From assembly GCA_964648365.1 (NCBI GenBank), contig CAZYLK010000241.1:1-7379 (forward strand): a stretch of DNA of 7,379 bases, read 5' to 3'. Each line of letters starts with the position of its first letter. Within the stretch, counting starts at the first letter, position 1. Position numbers and translations under genes: made by a program. Origin of the DNA: SURF-32 sp964648365. GTDB lineage: Bacteria > Planctomycetota > Phycisphaerae > UBA1845. The notes beneath the pieces were generated by a model. It was given only the letters and a program-made list of their open reading frames with translations, ran no database searches and was not told the DNA's origin. Of this stretch, positions 1 through 5,937 are shown in pieces.

Positions 1-939
1 CCCGCCCAGCCACGCGGCCGCCACCGTCAACGCCGCCAGCGCCCAGTGGACGTAGTTCGCCGCCGCCCCCCCCGCGATCGGGTCGTCCCAGACGATCATG
101 CACAGCAGGTAGAGCATCTCCACCAGCGACGGGAAACTGGCGTAGACGTTGTGCGGAAGGTAGGCGATGCGACCCGCCTGCATGTACTCTTTCGGGACTT
201 GCAGATGATACTCGAGGATGTCGTAGCCGTTTCCCTCCTCCTGCCACAGATACCCCGGCGCCTGCGCCGCCGCCAGCAGCCCCCCCACCGCGAAAGGCAC
301 CACCGCCAGCCAGAGCCAGCGCCACTGTCCCGCGGACGCGTTGGCCGTTCGGCCGCCACGCGGCTCGGGTTTCACCGCATTCCGCGCAGCCGGCGGGCAA
401 GACCGGTGCGATGCATCGTCACTCCCCGTAACCGCGCCGTCGCGCGCAGTGCCGTCTGCCCGCAATGCACGCAGTGCCACCACGGCGGCGGCGGCCTCTG
501 CGCTGAGAATCGCGATCCAGAGATTGCGCTGCAGCAGCCCGAGCGTGCCCAGCAGGAGCACCAGCGTCGACGTGCTGCCGATACCGACCATCGCGCCGAA
601 CATCAGCGACCAGCGCATCGGCAGCGCCCGGCCCGCGCGACATTGCCGGAGAGCCCAGATACCGACGCCCGCCATCGCCGCCACGATGGCCGTTGCCAGC
701 AGCCCGTCGAACAGCAGCGACAGCAAGGCATGGCTGACAATCGACGCCGACAGCGCCGGATTCAGCGCCGACTGCAACAGCCACAGCGACGCGGCCGCAA
801 CCGCGGCGACGGCCGCAACGGAGGCACGATCGACGGGGCGCCGCGAGGGTGCTGCGCCCGCCGAAACAGTCGGAGCGTCCCCGCCCGGCTCGGGTTTCCG
901 CGCCCGCGGCGGTCGGTTTCGTTTTCGAGATGCCGTCAT
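1..939 (-). CDS. ArnT/PMT-like (GT39-type) membrane glycosyltransferase, N-terminal part
   Basis: The minus-strand frame from the ATG at 939-937 is open for 313 codons to the window's left edge, so the C-terminus is missing. A basic, proline-rich cytoplasmic start (residues 1-25) is followed by hydrophobic segments near residues 40-56, 62-97, 113-137 and 141-157, a hydrophilic loop at about 160-205, and further hydrophobic stretches near 206-228, 271-283 and 298-313. After the 206-228 segment comes 'EEGNGYDILEYHLQVPKEYM' (residues 234-253), then a 'LPHNVYASFP' stretch. Acidic residues followed by 'YHLxxPK' in the first outward loop are what I know from GT-C enzymes such as ArnT and protein mannosyltransferases, which move sugars from polyprenyl-phosphate carriers on the outer membrane face. 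Acceptor and sugar cannot be told. No Shine-Dalgarno precedes the ATG. The frame is open upstream but has no convincing earlier start. Family confidence is moderate because the rest of the protein is not visible. Confidence 0.75.
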   Translation of the reverse strand, partial: MTASRKRNRPPRARKPEPGGDAPTVSAGAAPSRRPVDRASVAAVAAVAAASLWLLQSALNPALSASIVSHALLSLLFDGLLATAIVAAMAGVGIWALRQCRAGRALPMRWSLMFGAMVGIGSTSTLVLLLGTLGLLQRNLWIAILSAEAAAAVVALRALRADGTARDGAVTGSDDASHRSCPPAARNAVKPEPRGGRTANASAGQWRWLWLAVVPFAVGGLLAAAQAPGYLWQEEGNGYDILEYHLQVPKEYMQAGRIAYLPHNVYASFPSLVEMLYLLCMIVWDDPIAGGAAANYVHWALAALTVAAAWLGG

Positions 940-948
940 TCGGCAGGG

Positions 949-956
949 AGAATAGC
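949..956 (-). promoter_or_regulatory. Possible extended -10 promoter element for the glycosyltransferase-like gene
   Basis: On the minus strand the bases read TGCTATTCT, nine bases before the ATG at 939. This fits an extended -10 box (TGnTATnnT). No convincing -35 box lies at 16-18 bp. Transcription would start about three bases before the ATG, giving an almost leaderless message, which agrees with the lack of a Shine-Dalgarno. This is motif matching only. Confidence 0.25.
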
Positions 957-1110
957 ACGAGGCGGGCCAATCCGCGCCAGCTTGGGCGCGAGACAACGCT
1001 TCGGCACGAGAGCCGCGGCGAGCGACGTTGCATGAGGCCCGCGCGGCGCAGATACCGACACCGGCGCAGCTCCGGCAACGGACTCGAATCCACGCCGTCT
1101 CATCCGATCA

Positions 1111-1204
1111 GCGTTCATCCGCGTTCCTCTGCGGTCGAAAGCACCTGCACGCTCGAGTGTGCCCGGCGAAGAGTCTCGAACCGCTGATGAACGCGGATGA
1201 ACGC
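1111..1204. repeat. Inverted repeat with 25-bp arms built from a GATGAACGCG unit
   Basis: The left arm 1111-1135 and the right arm 1180-1204 are reverse complements at 23 of 25 positions, separated by 44 bases. The right arm contains two adjacent copies of the 10-mer GATGAACGCG (1186-1195 and 1196-1205) followed by a third GATG. The structure lies in the spacer between two minus-strand genes and would form a stem-loop in RNA or DNA. From memory, GATGAACGCGGATG-like words recur between genes in many environmental bacterial genomes, so this is probably a member of an interspersed repeat family. It has no T-tract and is not a standard terminator. Confidence 0.7.
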
Positions 1205-1261
1205 GGATGCTGACGAGAAGAAGAGGGGTTCACCTGATGAAGCGTATGGCAGTGGGCGAGT
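1205..1261. other. Remaining spacer upstream of the G-tract region
   Basis: The spacer 940-1343 (404 bp) between the glycosyltransferase-like gene and the AMMECR1-like gene holds no convincing gene. Short open frames crossing it are arginine-rich or serine/proline-rich and show no family resemblance. Apart from the possible promoter at its left end, the inverted repeat at 1111-1204 and the G-tract/inverted repeat at 1262-1353, I see nothing supportable in it. Confidence 0.5.
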
Positions 1262-1353
1262 CGGGGAGTAAGGAGAGGCAGTGGAGTGTTACGAGCCTCC
1301 TTCTTCCCTCACTCCCTTACTCCCTCACTCCCTCATTCCCTTCTTACTCCCCG
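1262..1353. repeat. 11-bp perfect inverted repeat spanning the stop codon of the AMMECR1-like gene
   Basis: CGGGGAGTAAG at 1262-1272 is the exact reverse complement of CTTACTCCCCG at 1343-1353. The right arm contains the TAA stop (1346-1344) of the minus-strand gene 1344-3146. The 70 bases between the arms are purine-rich on one flank and pyrimidine-rich on the other, so partial pairing can continue inward. It may act as a transcript-end structure, but there is no U-run and that role is inference. Confidence 0.5.
1306..1352 (-). repeat. 8-bp tandem repeat forming a G-quadruplex-type motif
   Basis: On the plus strand CACTCCCT-like units repeat every 8 bp at 1310, 1318, 1326 and 1334, with the variants TACTCCCT and CATTCCCT. 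On the minus strand, which is the transcribed strand sense of the gene ending at 1344, this gives GGG runs at 1340-1338, 1332-1330, 1324-1322, 1316-1314 and 1308-1306. The four gaps between them are exactly five bases each (AATGA, AGTGA, AGTAA, AGTGA). A GGGG run at 1352-1349 lies within the last codons. Five G3 runs with short loops satisfy the usual definition of a possible G-quadruplex, here at the 3' end of the message. Confidence 0.7.
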
Positions 1354-3146
1354 TACAACACCCGCCGCGTCTTGATCAGCGCGATCAGGGCGTGCTGGCA
1401 GTGGTCGATGCGGAGCAGATCGAGGGACGGGCTGGTGCGGATGCCGCCCACGGCGTCGATGCGGCTGCGCATGAAGTACGTTTCCTCCGGGCGGACTTGA
1501 AGCTGCATGACGAAACGGGCGGCCGCGCGGACGACCTCCTCATAACGCTTCGCGCGCTCCGTATCGCCGACCTGTCGTGCAAGTTCCAGCGCGTCGGCGA
1601 AGCCTTCCAGGTAGGTGGCCGTGGAAACGCCGGCCCGCCCCGGCGTGTAGCTGGCGATGCCGCCCCACATGTCCGGCCACTCGCAGTCGTGAGGGGTGAT
1701 CTGCTGGGCCGCCAGCCAGTCGGTCATCTCGAAGACAAATGCGGCGTAGTCGTCGCGCTTGCTCATCGGCGCCATCGCGGAAAACGCCTGCACCTGCCAC
1801 GGCACGAACGCGGGCGAGCGTTTGTCGCGGAAGTACTCGCGGTAGAAGTCGATCGCAGCGACGAAGGCGTCGTTGACGCGGGTGGTCGGCTCAAAGCGAT
1901 AGTGCCGGGCCAGCGCCAGCAGGGCCTCGCCGGGAAAATAATCCTGGGCCGCGATGCTGCGCGCCGGAGGAAAAGCCGTCAGAAACATGCCCGACGGACG
2001 CTGGAGCCAGAGCATCCCGTTGACCAGTTTGTGCCGGATGGTCGAGAGCGGCTCCTTCTCGGCATCGGGATGTTCGGCCAGCGCCAGCGCGATCAGCGCC
2101 GTGACGCCCAGCTTGTTTGAGCCGTCCGGCGTAGGCACAAACGCGGCGTCCGTATCCTCGGGAACGCCGGACATGTCATCGAGGAAGAACGCCAGCGCCC
2201 GATCGGCCGCCTCCCGCGACGGGGTCAAACCGCTGACGCGGGCGTGAACGCACATCGCGACCGCTGCGCCAGCCTGGCGAACGACGTTGTCATCTTCCGA
2301 GTAGACGTTGAGCGCCGGCTCGTACTGATAGCTGAACGACCCGTCGGGCTTCTGGCGGTAGCGCATGTACTCCGCCAGCGTGTCGACCGCCGCATCGAGG
2401 TTGGCGCGGTTAACCTGCTCCGGCGGCAGCGTCGTCATGCCGCGCACCAGCGGAACGGCCCGGCGCGTCGCGGGATCTTCATAGAAGTGATCCGTTCGAA
2501 ACCGCATCACCAGCAACCGATCGGTCTGGCTGGGATTGACGCCCATGCCCTGCGCCAGGCGTGCGATCGCGTCGTGGATGACCATGTCGCTGGTGAACAG
2601 TTCCGTCGGGCAGAAGCGCTGTACGCGCTTCTCGCCCGCGGCCAGAACGACGCCGTGAATCCCGGGCTCAATGGCGCCATCGATCAGATCGGTCCAGCTC
2701 ATCCCCTCCGGCCGTGGCACGGCCACCGGTTTGCCGGCCACTTCGACTTCGACCATCAGGCGCGAGAGCAGATCCGCATCCGGCTGCGCGTTCTGCTTGA
2801 GCGACGAGAGCGCCGCCAGAGTGGCGTCGCGCGTCGCCCGCGGCAGCGGCCCCGGCCCACCCACGCCCGCGGCCCGCAAAAAGCCGTTCTGCCGCAGCCG
2901 AACCACCACCTCGACGTCATCCGCCGGGAGGGAGGCCGGCGTATAGCCGGTGTCTGACTCGCGGCCCAGAACCCTGTCGTGCAGCGTTCGGCGCGCCAGG
3001 CGGACCAGATAGTTGCGATGAACGTCGGTCAGTTGCGGCACCGTCGGGATGGCAGCGTCCGGCGGCTCGGCGACGACCGCCGGCGCGACGAGCAATGCAG
3101 CGGCGACGGCGACGGCGACAACAACGGGCAGCTTGTGACGGGACAT
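1344..3146 (-). CDS. Exported AMMECR1-like / helical toroid fusion protein
   Basis: The product has 600 residues. Residues 1-26 look like a Sec signal peptide: basic MSRHK, then an Ala/Val-rich core ending near VVA. Residues about 44-222 resemble the AMMECR1 fold: 'LVRLARRTLHDRV', then 'VVVRLRQNGFLRAAGVGG' where the family normally has LRGCIG, then 'GIHGVVLAAG' and 'FCPTELF'. Residues about 245-600 are mostly helical, with 'QKPDGSFSYQYEP' (265-277), 'EDDNVVRQAGAA' (284-295), 'AAQDYFPGEALLALARHY' (399-416) and 'DMWGGIASYTPG' (492-503). This pattern suits an alpha/alpha toroid as in six-hairpin glycosidases and terpene-cyclase-like proteins. No catalytic residues can be assigned and the activity is unknown. 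The open frame continues 378 codons further upstream, to 4280, but that part lies antisense to the cyclase gene. I chose the ATG at 3146 because the signal peptide follows it and a promoter sits directly in front. Confidence 0.8.
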   Translation of the reverse strand: MSRHKLPVVVAVAVAAALLVAPAVVAEPPDAAIPTVPQLTDVHRNYLVRLARRTLHDRVLGRESDTGYTPASLPADDVEVVVRLRQNGFLRAAGVGGPGPLPRATRDATLAALSSLKQNAQPDADLLSRLMVEVEVAGKPVAVPRPEGMSWTDLIDGAIEPGIHGVVLAAGEKRVQRFCPTELFTSDMVIHDAIARLAQGMGVNPSQTDRLLVMRFRTDHFYEDPATRRAVPLVRGMTTLPPEQVNRANLDAAVDTLAEYMRYRQKPDGSFSYQYEPALNVYSEDDNVVRQAGAAVAMCVHARVSGLTPSREAADRALAFFLDDMSGVPEDTDAAFVPTPDGSNKLGVTALIALALAEHPDAEKEPLSTIRHKLVNGMLWLQRPSGMFLTAFPPARSIAAQDYFPGEALLALARHYRFEPTTRVNDAFVAAIDFYREYFRDKRSPAFVPWQVQAFSAMAPMSKRDDYAAFVFEMTDWLAAQQITPHDCEWPDMWGGIASYTPGRAGVSTATYLEGFADALELARQVGDTERAKRYEEVVRAAARFVMQLQVRPEETYFMRSRIDAVGGIRTSPSLDLLRIDHCQHALIALIKTRRVLYGE

Positions 3147-3153
3147 CGCCAAA

Positions 3154-3182
3154 AGTATAGTCGCGCCGCGCACGTCGCTCAA
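3154..3182 (-). promoter_or_regulatory. Sigma-70-type promoter of the AMMECR1-like gene, giving a leaderless mRNA
   Basis: On the minus strand TTGAGC (3182-3177) and TATACT (3159-3154) are separated by exactly 17 bp (4/6 and 5/6 matches to consensus). The -10 box is followed by seven bases and then the ATG at 3146, so transcription would begin at or one base before the start codon. No Shine-Dalgarno lies upstream, which agrees with leaderless translation. A perfect 10-bp palindrome CTCAATTGAG (3179-3188) overlaps the -35 box and could be an operator half-site, but that is speculative. Confidence 0.6.
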
Positions 3183-3251
3183 TTGAGTTGCGACTGGCAA
3201 GTGGATGCGTGGTGCGTGACAACGCCGGCGCGTGGCAGCGGCGACACTCCG

Positions 3252-3413
3252 GGGTGGCACGGTCTCGTCTTCGAGGCCGTGGTGACCGCTGAGCGTGTCG
3301 CAGCAATCGGGAGGTGGCTCCCGGCAGGCCCTGGCTTGCTCAAGCGCGACGGCGCCGATGGACGTGGGTGGCGCTGCGCTGACCACGGCCTCGAAGACGA
3401 GACCGTGCCACCC
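3252..3413. repeat. Long inverted repeat with 32-bp perfect arms
   Basis: Arm 3252-3283, beginning GGGTGGCACGGTCTCG, is an exact reverse complement of arm 3382-3413, with a 98-base centre. Within the centre a smaller hairpin, CGGGAG-GTGG-CTCCCG, occupies 3308-3323. The element fills much of the 378-bp divergent spacer between the AMMECR1-like gene and the diadenylate cyclase gene. It has no coding content. It looks like a miniature mobile or interspersed repeat rather than an ordinary terminator, as neither flanking gene ends here. No target-site duplication could be identified with confidence. Confidence 0.8.
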
Positions 3414-3470
3414 GGCGCGAGACCGTGCCACCCGGCGCTCGACCGTGCCACCCGGCGCGAGACCGTGCCC
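3401..3470. repeat. 20-bp tandem repeat, about 3.5 copies
   Basis: GACCGTGCCACCCGGCGCGA occurs at 3401-3420 and 3441-3460. The copy at 3421-3440 differs only in its last two bases (TC), and a partial copy starts at 3461 (GACCGTGCC). The first unit overlaps the right arm of the inverted repeat (3382-3413), so the array seems to have grown from the end of that arm. It ends 54 bp before the diadenylate cyclase start and would lie in or near that gene's leader. Confidence 0.85.
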
Positions 3471-3524
3471 CGCGATGCGCGCAGCGACTGACCCGCGGCC
3501 TGTAAGGCGGTACCACGAAGCGTA

Positions 3525-4445
3525 ATGAGCAAGGAACACACCGGCTTCGACGACGCGATCTTGCAGGCCGGCGCCGACGTGGCCAGCCGCGTGCAGGCCA
3601 AGGCGCTGATCGCCTTCATCGACTCCGTCGATGACCTCGCGGCATTGCGCGAAAGAGTCAACCCGCCCACGCAGTTGCTCCTGATCGCGCGTCGCCCCCG
3701 TGACGAAGAACGCGCCAAGGACATCGACGCCACGGTCCTGACGGTCCCGCCGTTCAAGCTCAAACGCATGGACCAGATCAAGATGGCGACGCTGATGGCC
3801 TTCTCCCACGGCGTGCTCAGCGGCGGCGACGAGTTCGTGTTTCTCACCGGCGCGGCCGGGGGGCGGATCGACACGCTGGTCGGCATGCGCGTCGGCGAGG
3901 AGTACGAGCTGTTTCAGACCGTCAACCAGCCCAAGCTGACCGAGCACATCCGCCGCGTCGTCTTCGAGCGGGTGCTGACGCTGATGCTGGAACTGGCCCA
4001 CGAGGGCCGCGAGGGCAAGCCGGTCGGGGCGCTGATGGTGATCGGCGATCAGCGCGAAGTGGTCCGGTTCTGCCAGGAGGGCCGCATCAACCCCTTCCGC
4101 GGCTACACCGAAAAGGAGCGCAACATCCTGGACGAGTCCATCGTCGAGACGGTCAAGGAACTGGCCAAGCTCGACGGCGCGTTTATCCTCAAGGGCAACG
4201 GCGTCATCATCTCGGCCGGCACCATGTTGCGTCCTAACATCGCGGGCGAAGACCTGCCGCAGGGCCTGGGCGCCCGCCACTCCGCGGCCGCGGCCATCAC
4301 GGCCTCAACGAAGAGCATCGCCCTGTCCCTGTCCGAATCAACCGGCACCGTCCGCATCTGGCGCCGCGGGCGGATGGTGACGGAGATCGAGAAGGGCACG
4401 GCCGTGCCGGTGCGGAAGTCACGCTCGGATGACGGGGGCGAGTGA
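3525..4445 (+). CDS. DacZ-type diadenylate cyclase (c-di-AMP synthase)
   Basis: The product has 306 residues, is cytosolic and has no signal peptide or membrane segment. The C-terminal part is a DAC (DisA_N) domain that condenses two ATP into cyclic di-AMP. It shows 'VGALMVIGD' (167-175), 'INPFRGYTEKERNILDESI' (188-206), the DGA motif (217-219), 'LGARHSAAAAIT' (248-259) and 'SLSESTGTVRIWRRGRMV' (268-285). Residues 1-130 ('GADVASRVQAKALIAF', 'HGVLSGGDEFVFLTG') resemble the pyruvate-kinase C-terminal-like fold that I recall as the N-terminal half of archaeal DacZ. The second signature is RHS where bacterial DisA and CdaA have RHR. No strong Shine-Dalgarno precedes the ATG. The gene is divergent from the AMMECR1-like gene and convergent with the propeller gene, so it is probably transcribed alone. 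c-di-AMP usually controls potassium and osmotic balance; its targets here are unknown. Family call is high confidence, catalytic competence less so. Confidence 0.9.
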   Translation: MSKEHTGFDDAILQAGADVASRVQAKALIAFIDSVDDLAALRERVNPPTQLLLIARRPRDEERAKDIDATVLTVPPFKLKRMDQIKMATLMAFSHGVLSGGDEFVFLTGAAGGRIDTLVGMRVGEEYELFQTVNQPKLTEHIRRVVFERVLTLMLELAHEGREGKPVGALMVIGDQREVVRFCQEGRINPFRGYTEKERNILDESIVETVKELAKLDGAFILKGNGVIISAGTMLRPNIAGEDLPQGLGARHSAAAAITASTKSIALSLSESTGTVRIWRRGRMVTEIEKGTAVPVRKSRSDDGGE

Positions 4446-4533
4446 GCGAGCGATTGTCATCCTCCGCCGATCGGCGCGGACCAGAACACGTTGCCGGCTT
4501 CTTGTCGACCTTCCAGGTCTTCTGCTCTCGCGT
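4446..4533. other. Convergent spacer with weak dyads
   Basis: This 88-bp gap separates the 3' ends of the cyclase and propeller genes. It holds a perfect 12-bp palindrome CGCCGATCGGCG (4465-4476) and a small hairpin GACCT-TCC-AGGTC (4507-4519) followed by TTCT. Either could mark transcript ends in both directions, but the stems are short and there is no real T-tract, so I do not call a terminator. Confidence 0.35.
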
Positions 4534-5703
4534 CTATCGCCCACCGAAGGCATTTTGGAATCGAGCAAAGTCGCCCAAGTCCACGTCGCCGTCGTAGTCG
4601 ATATCCAGGAACCGGCAGTCACAAAGCCGGTCCACGCGACCGGGGCCGGTCACGCACTCGGCAAACGCGCCCATATCCACCAGGTCGACATCGCCATCGA
4701 ACTCGGAATCTCCTGTGCGGATGCGGCGCATGAAGCGGATGCCGCCGTGCTGGTCCTGCGGACTTACTCTCCAACGCCACACCACCTCGACCCAGTCATT
4801 GATGTCGCCGTCGATGTTCCAGATGTTGTCGTCTGTCAGCCGATGAATGGTCGGTGCTCCGCCGGAAACCCGATACAGATACCCGTCCCAGAGGGTCCCG
4901 CCCGGGCCATCGAAACGCAGAAAGTAGATGTCACCCAGGTTATTCAGCCTGGGATTCGTGCCCTCGTCAATCAGCAGCCTCGTCTGGCCACGCTCCCATA
5001 GTTCAATCCCTAGCTCGCTGGTCCCCCACGCGATCTGACCCCGATTGTTGATCGTGGGAAGCTGCGGCTGCGACGCCCCGGATGGAATGATGGAGGGCTG
5101 GTCTCCGTCGTACAGAAGGATGTCTCCAACCCATGGGTTCACACATTGATCGGAGTGACCCCAGGTGATCCAATCGTCGTCGTTGATCTCGGATGACTGA
5201 TCCGTCAGTTCGCTTCGGTAGATACGGTGTGCGGAGACACCATCAAAATACATGATGTCATTCTGAGAGCCACAATTGTGTGACCGAAAGACTTGCCAAG
5301 ACATGCGCCCGAAGCTGTTGATGCTGGGTACCGAGCCACTACCGACAATGCTCCGCTCTCCATCACGCTGACGAACAATCTCGAACGTGTCATGCTCGTT
5401 GAAGAAGCCGCGCATCCAAACAATCGTCCCACGATCGTTTATATCCGGCCCCGAGACCAGGCGACCACCGTCCTCGTCGGTGAGCCGCGTGATCCTCCCG
5501 TTGTCGTAGAGGTAGACGCGTGAGTTCTCGAACCGGTCCTGCACGTAGACAATCTCGCCGCAGTTGTTGATGCGCGGAGGCCGCGTCAGCGTGTCCGACT
5601 CGGCGAACTCAACGATCTCGAAGCCATCAGGCAGGTTGACTTGCGCGGCGGCCAAGCCGCAGAGACTCAGGACCAAGCCTACGATAGCCACGAGACTCTT
5701 CAT
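4534..5703 (-). CDS. Exported seven-repeat (propeller-like) protein with C-terminal dockerin-like domain
   Basis: The product has 389 residues. Residues 1-20 form a typical signal peptide, with cleavage likely after 'LAAA'. The body has seven copies of an 'IN-x3-G-x-I-x-W' type motif starting at residues 45, 88, 128, 173, 218, 253 and 301, spaced 35-48 residues apart. The intervening strands carry 'LYDNGRITRLTDEDG'-like text. Seven such repeats suggest a seven-bladed beta-propeller. The C-terminus has two 12-residue calcium loops, with acidic residues at 332/334/336/338/343 and 367/369/371/373/378, each followed by a hydrophobic helix, and four cysteines between and beside them. This is the dockerin-like tail common in secreted planctomycete proteins, thought to aid calcium-dependent folding or attachment. 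GGAG (5714-5711) seven bases before the ATG supports this start. The ligand is unknown. Confidence 0.85.
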   Translation of the reverse strand: MKSLVAIVGLVLSLCGLAAAQVNLPDGFEIVEFAESDTLTRPPRINNCGEIVYVQDRFENSRVYLYDNGRITRLTDEDGGRLVSGPDINDRGTIVWMRGFFNEHDTFEIVRQRDGERSIVGSGSVPSINSFGRMSWQVFRSHNCGSQNDIMYFDGVSAHRIYRSELTDQSSEINDDDWITWGHSDQCVNPWVGDILLYDGDQPSIIPSGASQPQLPTINNRGQIAWGTSELGIELWERGQTRLLIDEGTNPRLNNLGDIYFLRFDGPGGTLWDGYLYRVSGGAPTIHRLTDDNIWNIDGDINDWVEVVWRWRVSPQDQHGGIRFMRRIRTGDSEFDGDVDLVDMGAFAECVTGPGRVDRLCDCRFLDIDYDGDVDLGDFARFQNAFGGR

Positions 5704-5710
5704 GGCGAAG

Positions 5711-5714
5711 CTCC
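5711..5714 (-). promoter_or_regulatory. Ribosome binding site of the propeller/dockerin gene
   Basis: GGAG on the minus strand lies seven bases before the ATG at 5703 and fixes that start. The genes at 939, 3146 and 3525 lack such a site. Confidence 0.6.
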
Positions 5715-5937
5715 GTGGACGCGAATGTTGACCGCGCCCTGTCCATGCACGATTCAGCCGACTTCAGAGCACCGCGCGCCTCCGGTGCAACCGAGTTCCG
5801 GCCGCCGTGTCACCATTCCCGGGAAGAACAACACCCGGCCGGCTTCCGGCTCCCGCGGCCTGAGAAGGACGCCGCGCACGGCGGCGATTGCCGTGATCAG
5901 AACGCCAGCCGACCACTGGGAGCCGAGGCCACGCTAA
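5715..5937. other. Spacer between the two exported-protein genes
   Basis: The gap 5704-5937 (234 bp) separates two minus-strand genes for exported proteins. It contains a hairpin CACGGC-GGCGATT-GCCGTG (5877-5895), about 40 bases after the stop of the upstream gene, which could mark that transcript's 3' end although no T-tract follows. No good -35/-10 pair was found for the downstream gene. I see no gene here. Confidence 0.4.

Noticed and set aside
46..1035. A 329-codon plus-strand open frame opposite the glycosyltransferase-like gene
   Set aside because: The translation is extremely rich in Arg, Gln and His, as expected for a shadow of a GC-rich gene on the other strand. The minus-strand frame shows membrane segments and a GT-C-like motif.
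419..1093. A 224-codon minus-strand open frame in the same region
   Set aside because: It is out of frame with the membrane protein and gives Arg/Gly-rich text without domains.
1281..2957. Two long plus-strand open frames (1281-2120 and 2244-2957) opposite the AMMECR1-like gene
   Set aside because: Both are antisense shadows, rich in Arg, His and Asp, with no recognisable motif.
3401..3470. A short CRISPR array
   Set aside because: The 20-bp units are directly adjacent with no spacers, and no cas gene is present.
3179..3886. A minus-strand open frame over the divergent spacer and the start of the cyclase gene
   Set aside because: It crosses the inverted and tandem repeats and is antisense to the cyclase. 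Its repeated peptide text simply translates the DNA repeats.
3147..4280. A 378-codon upstream extension of the AMMECR1-like reading frame
   Set aside because: It lies antisense to the well-supported diadenylate cyclase gene and across the repeat-filled spacer, and its residues match no family. The signal peptide and promoter at 3146 give a better start.
4465..4519. Intrinsic bidirectional terminator between the convergent genes
   Set aside because: The stems are only 4-5 bp and no T-tract follows on either strand.
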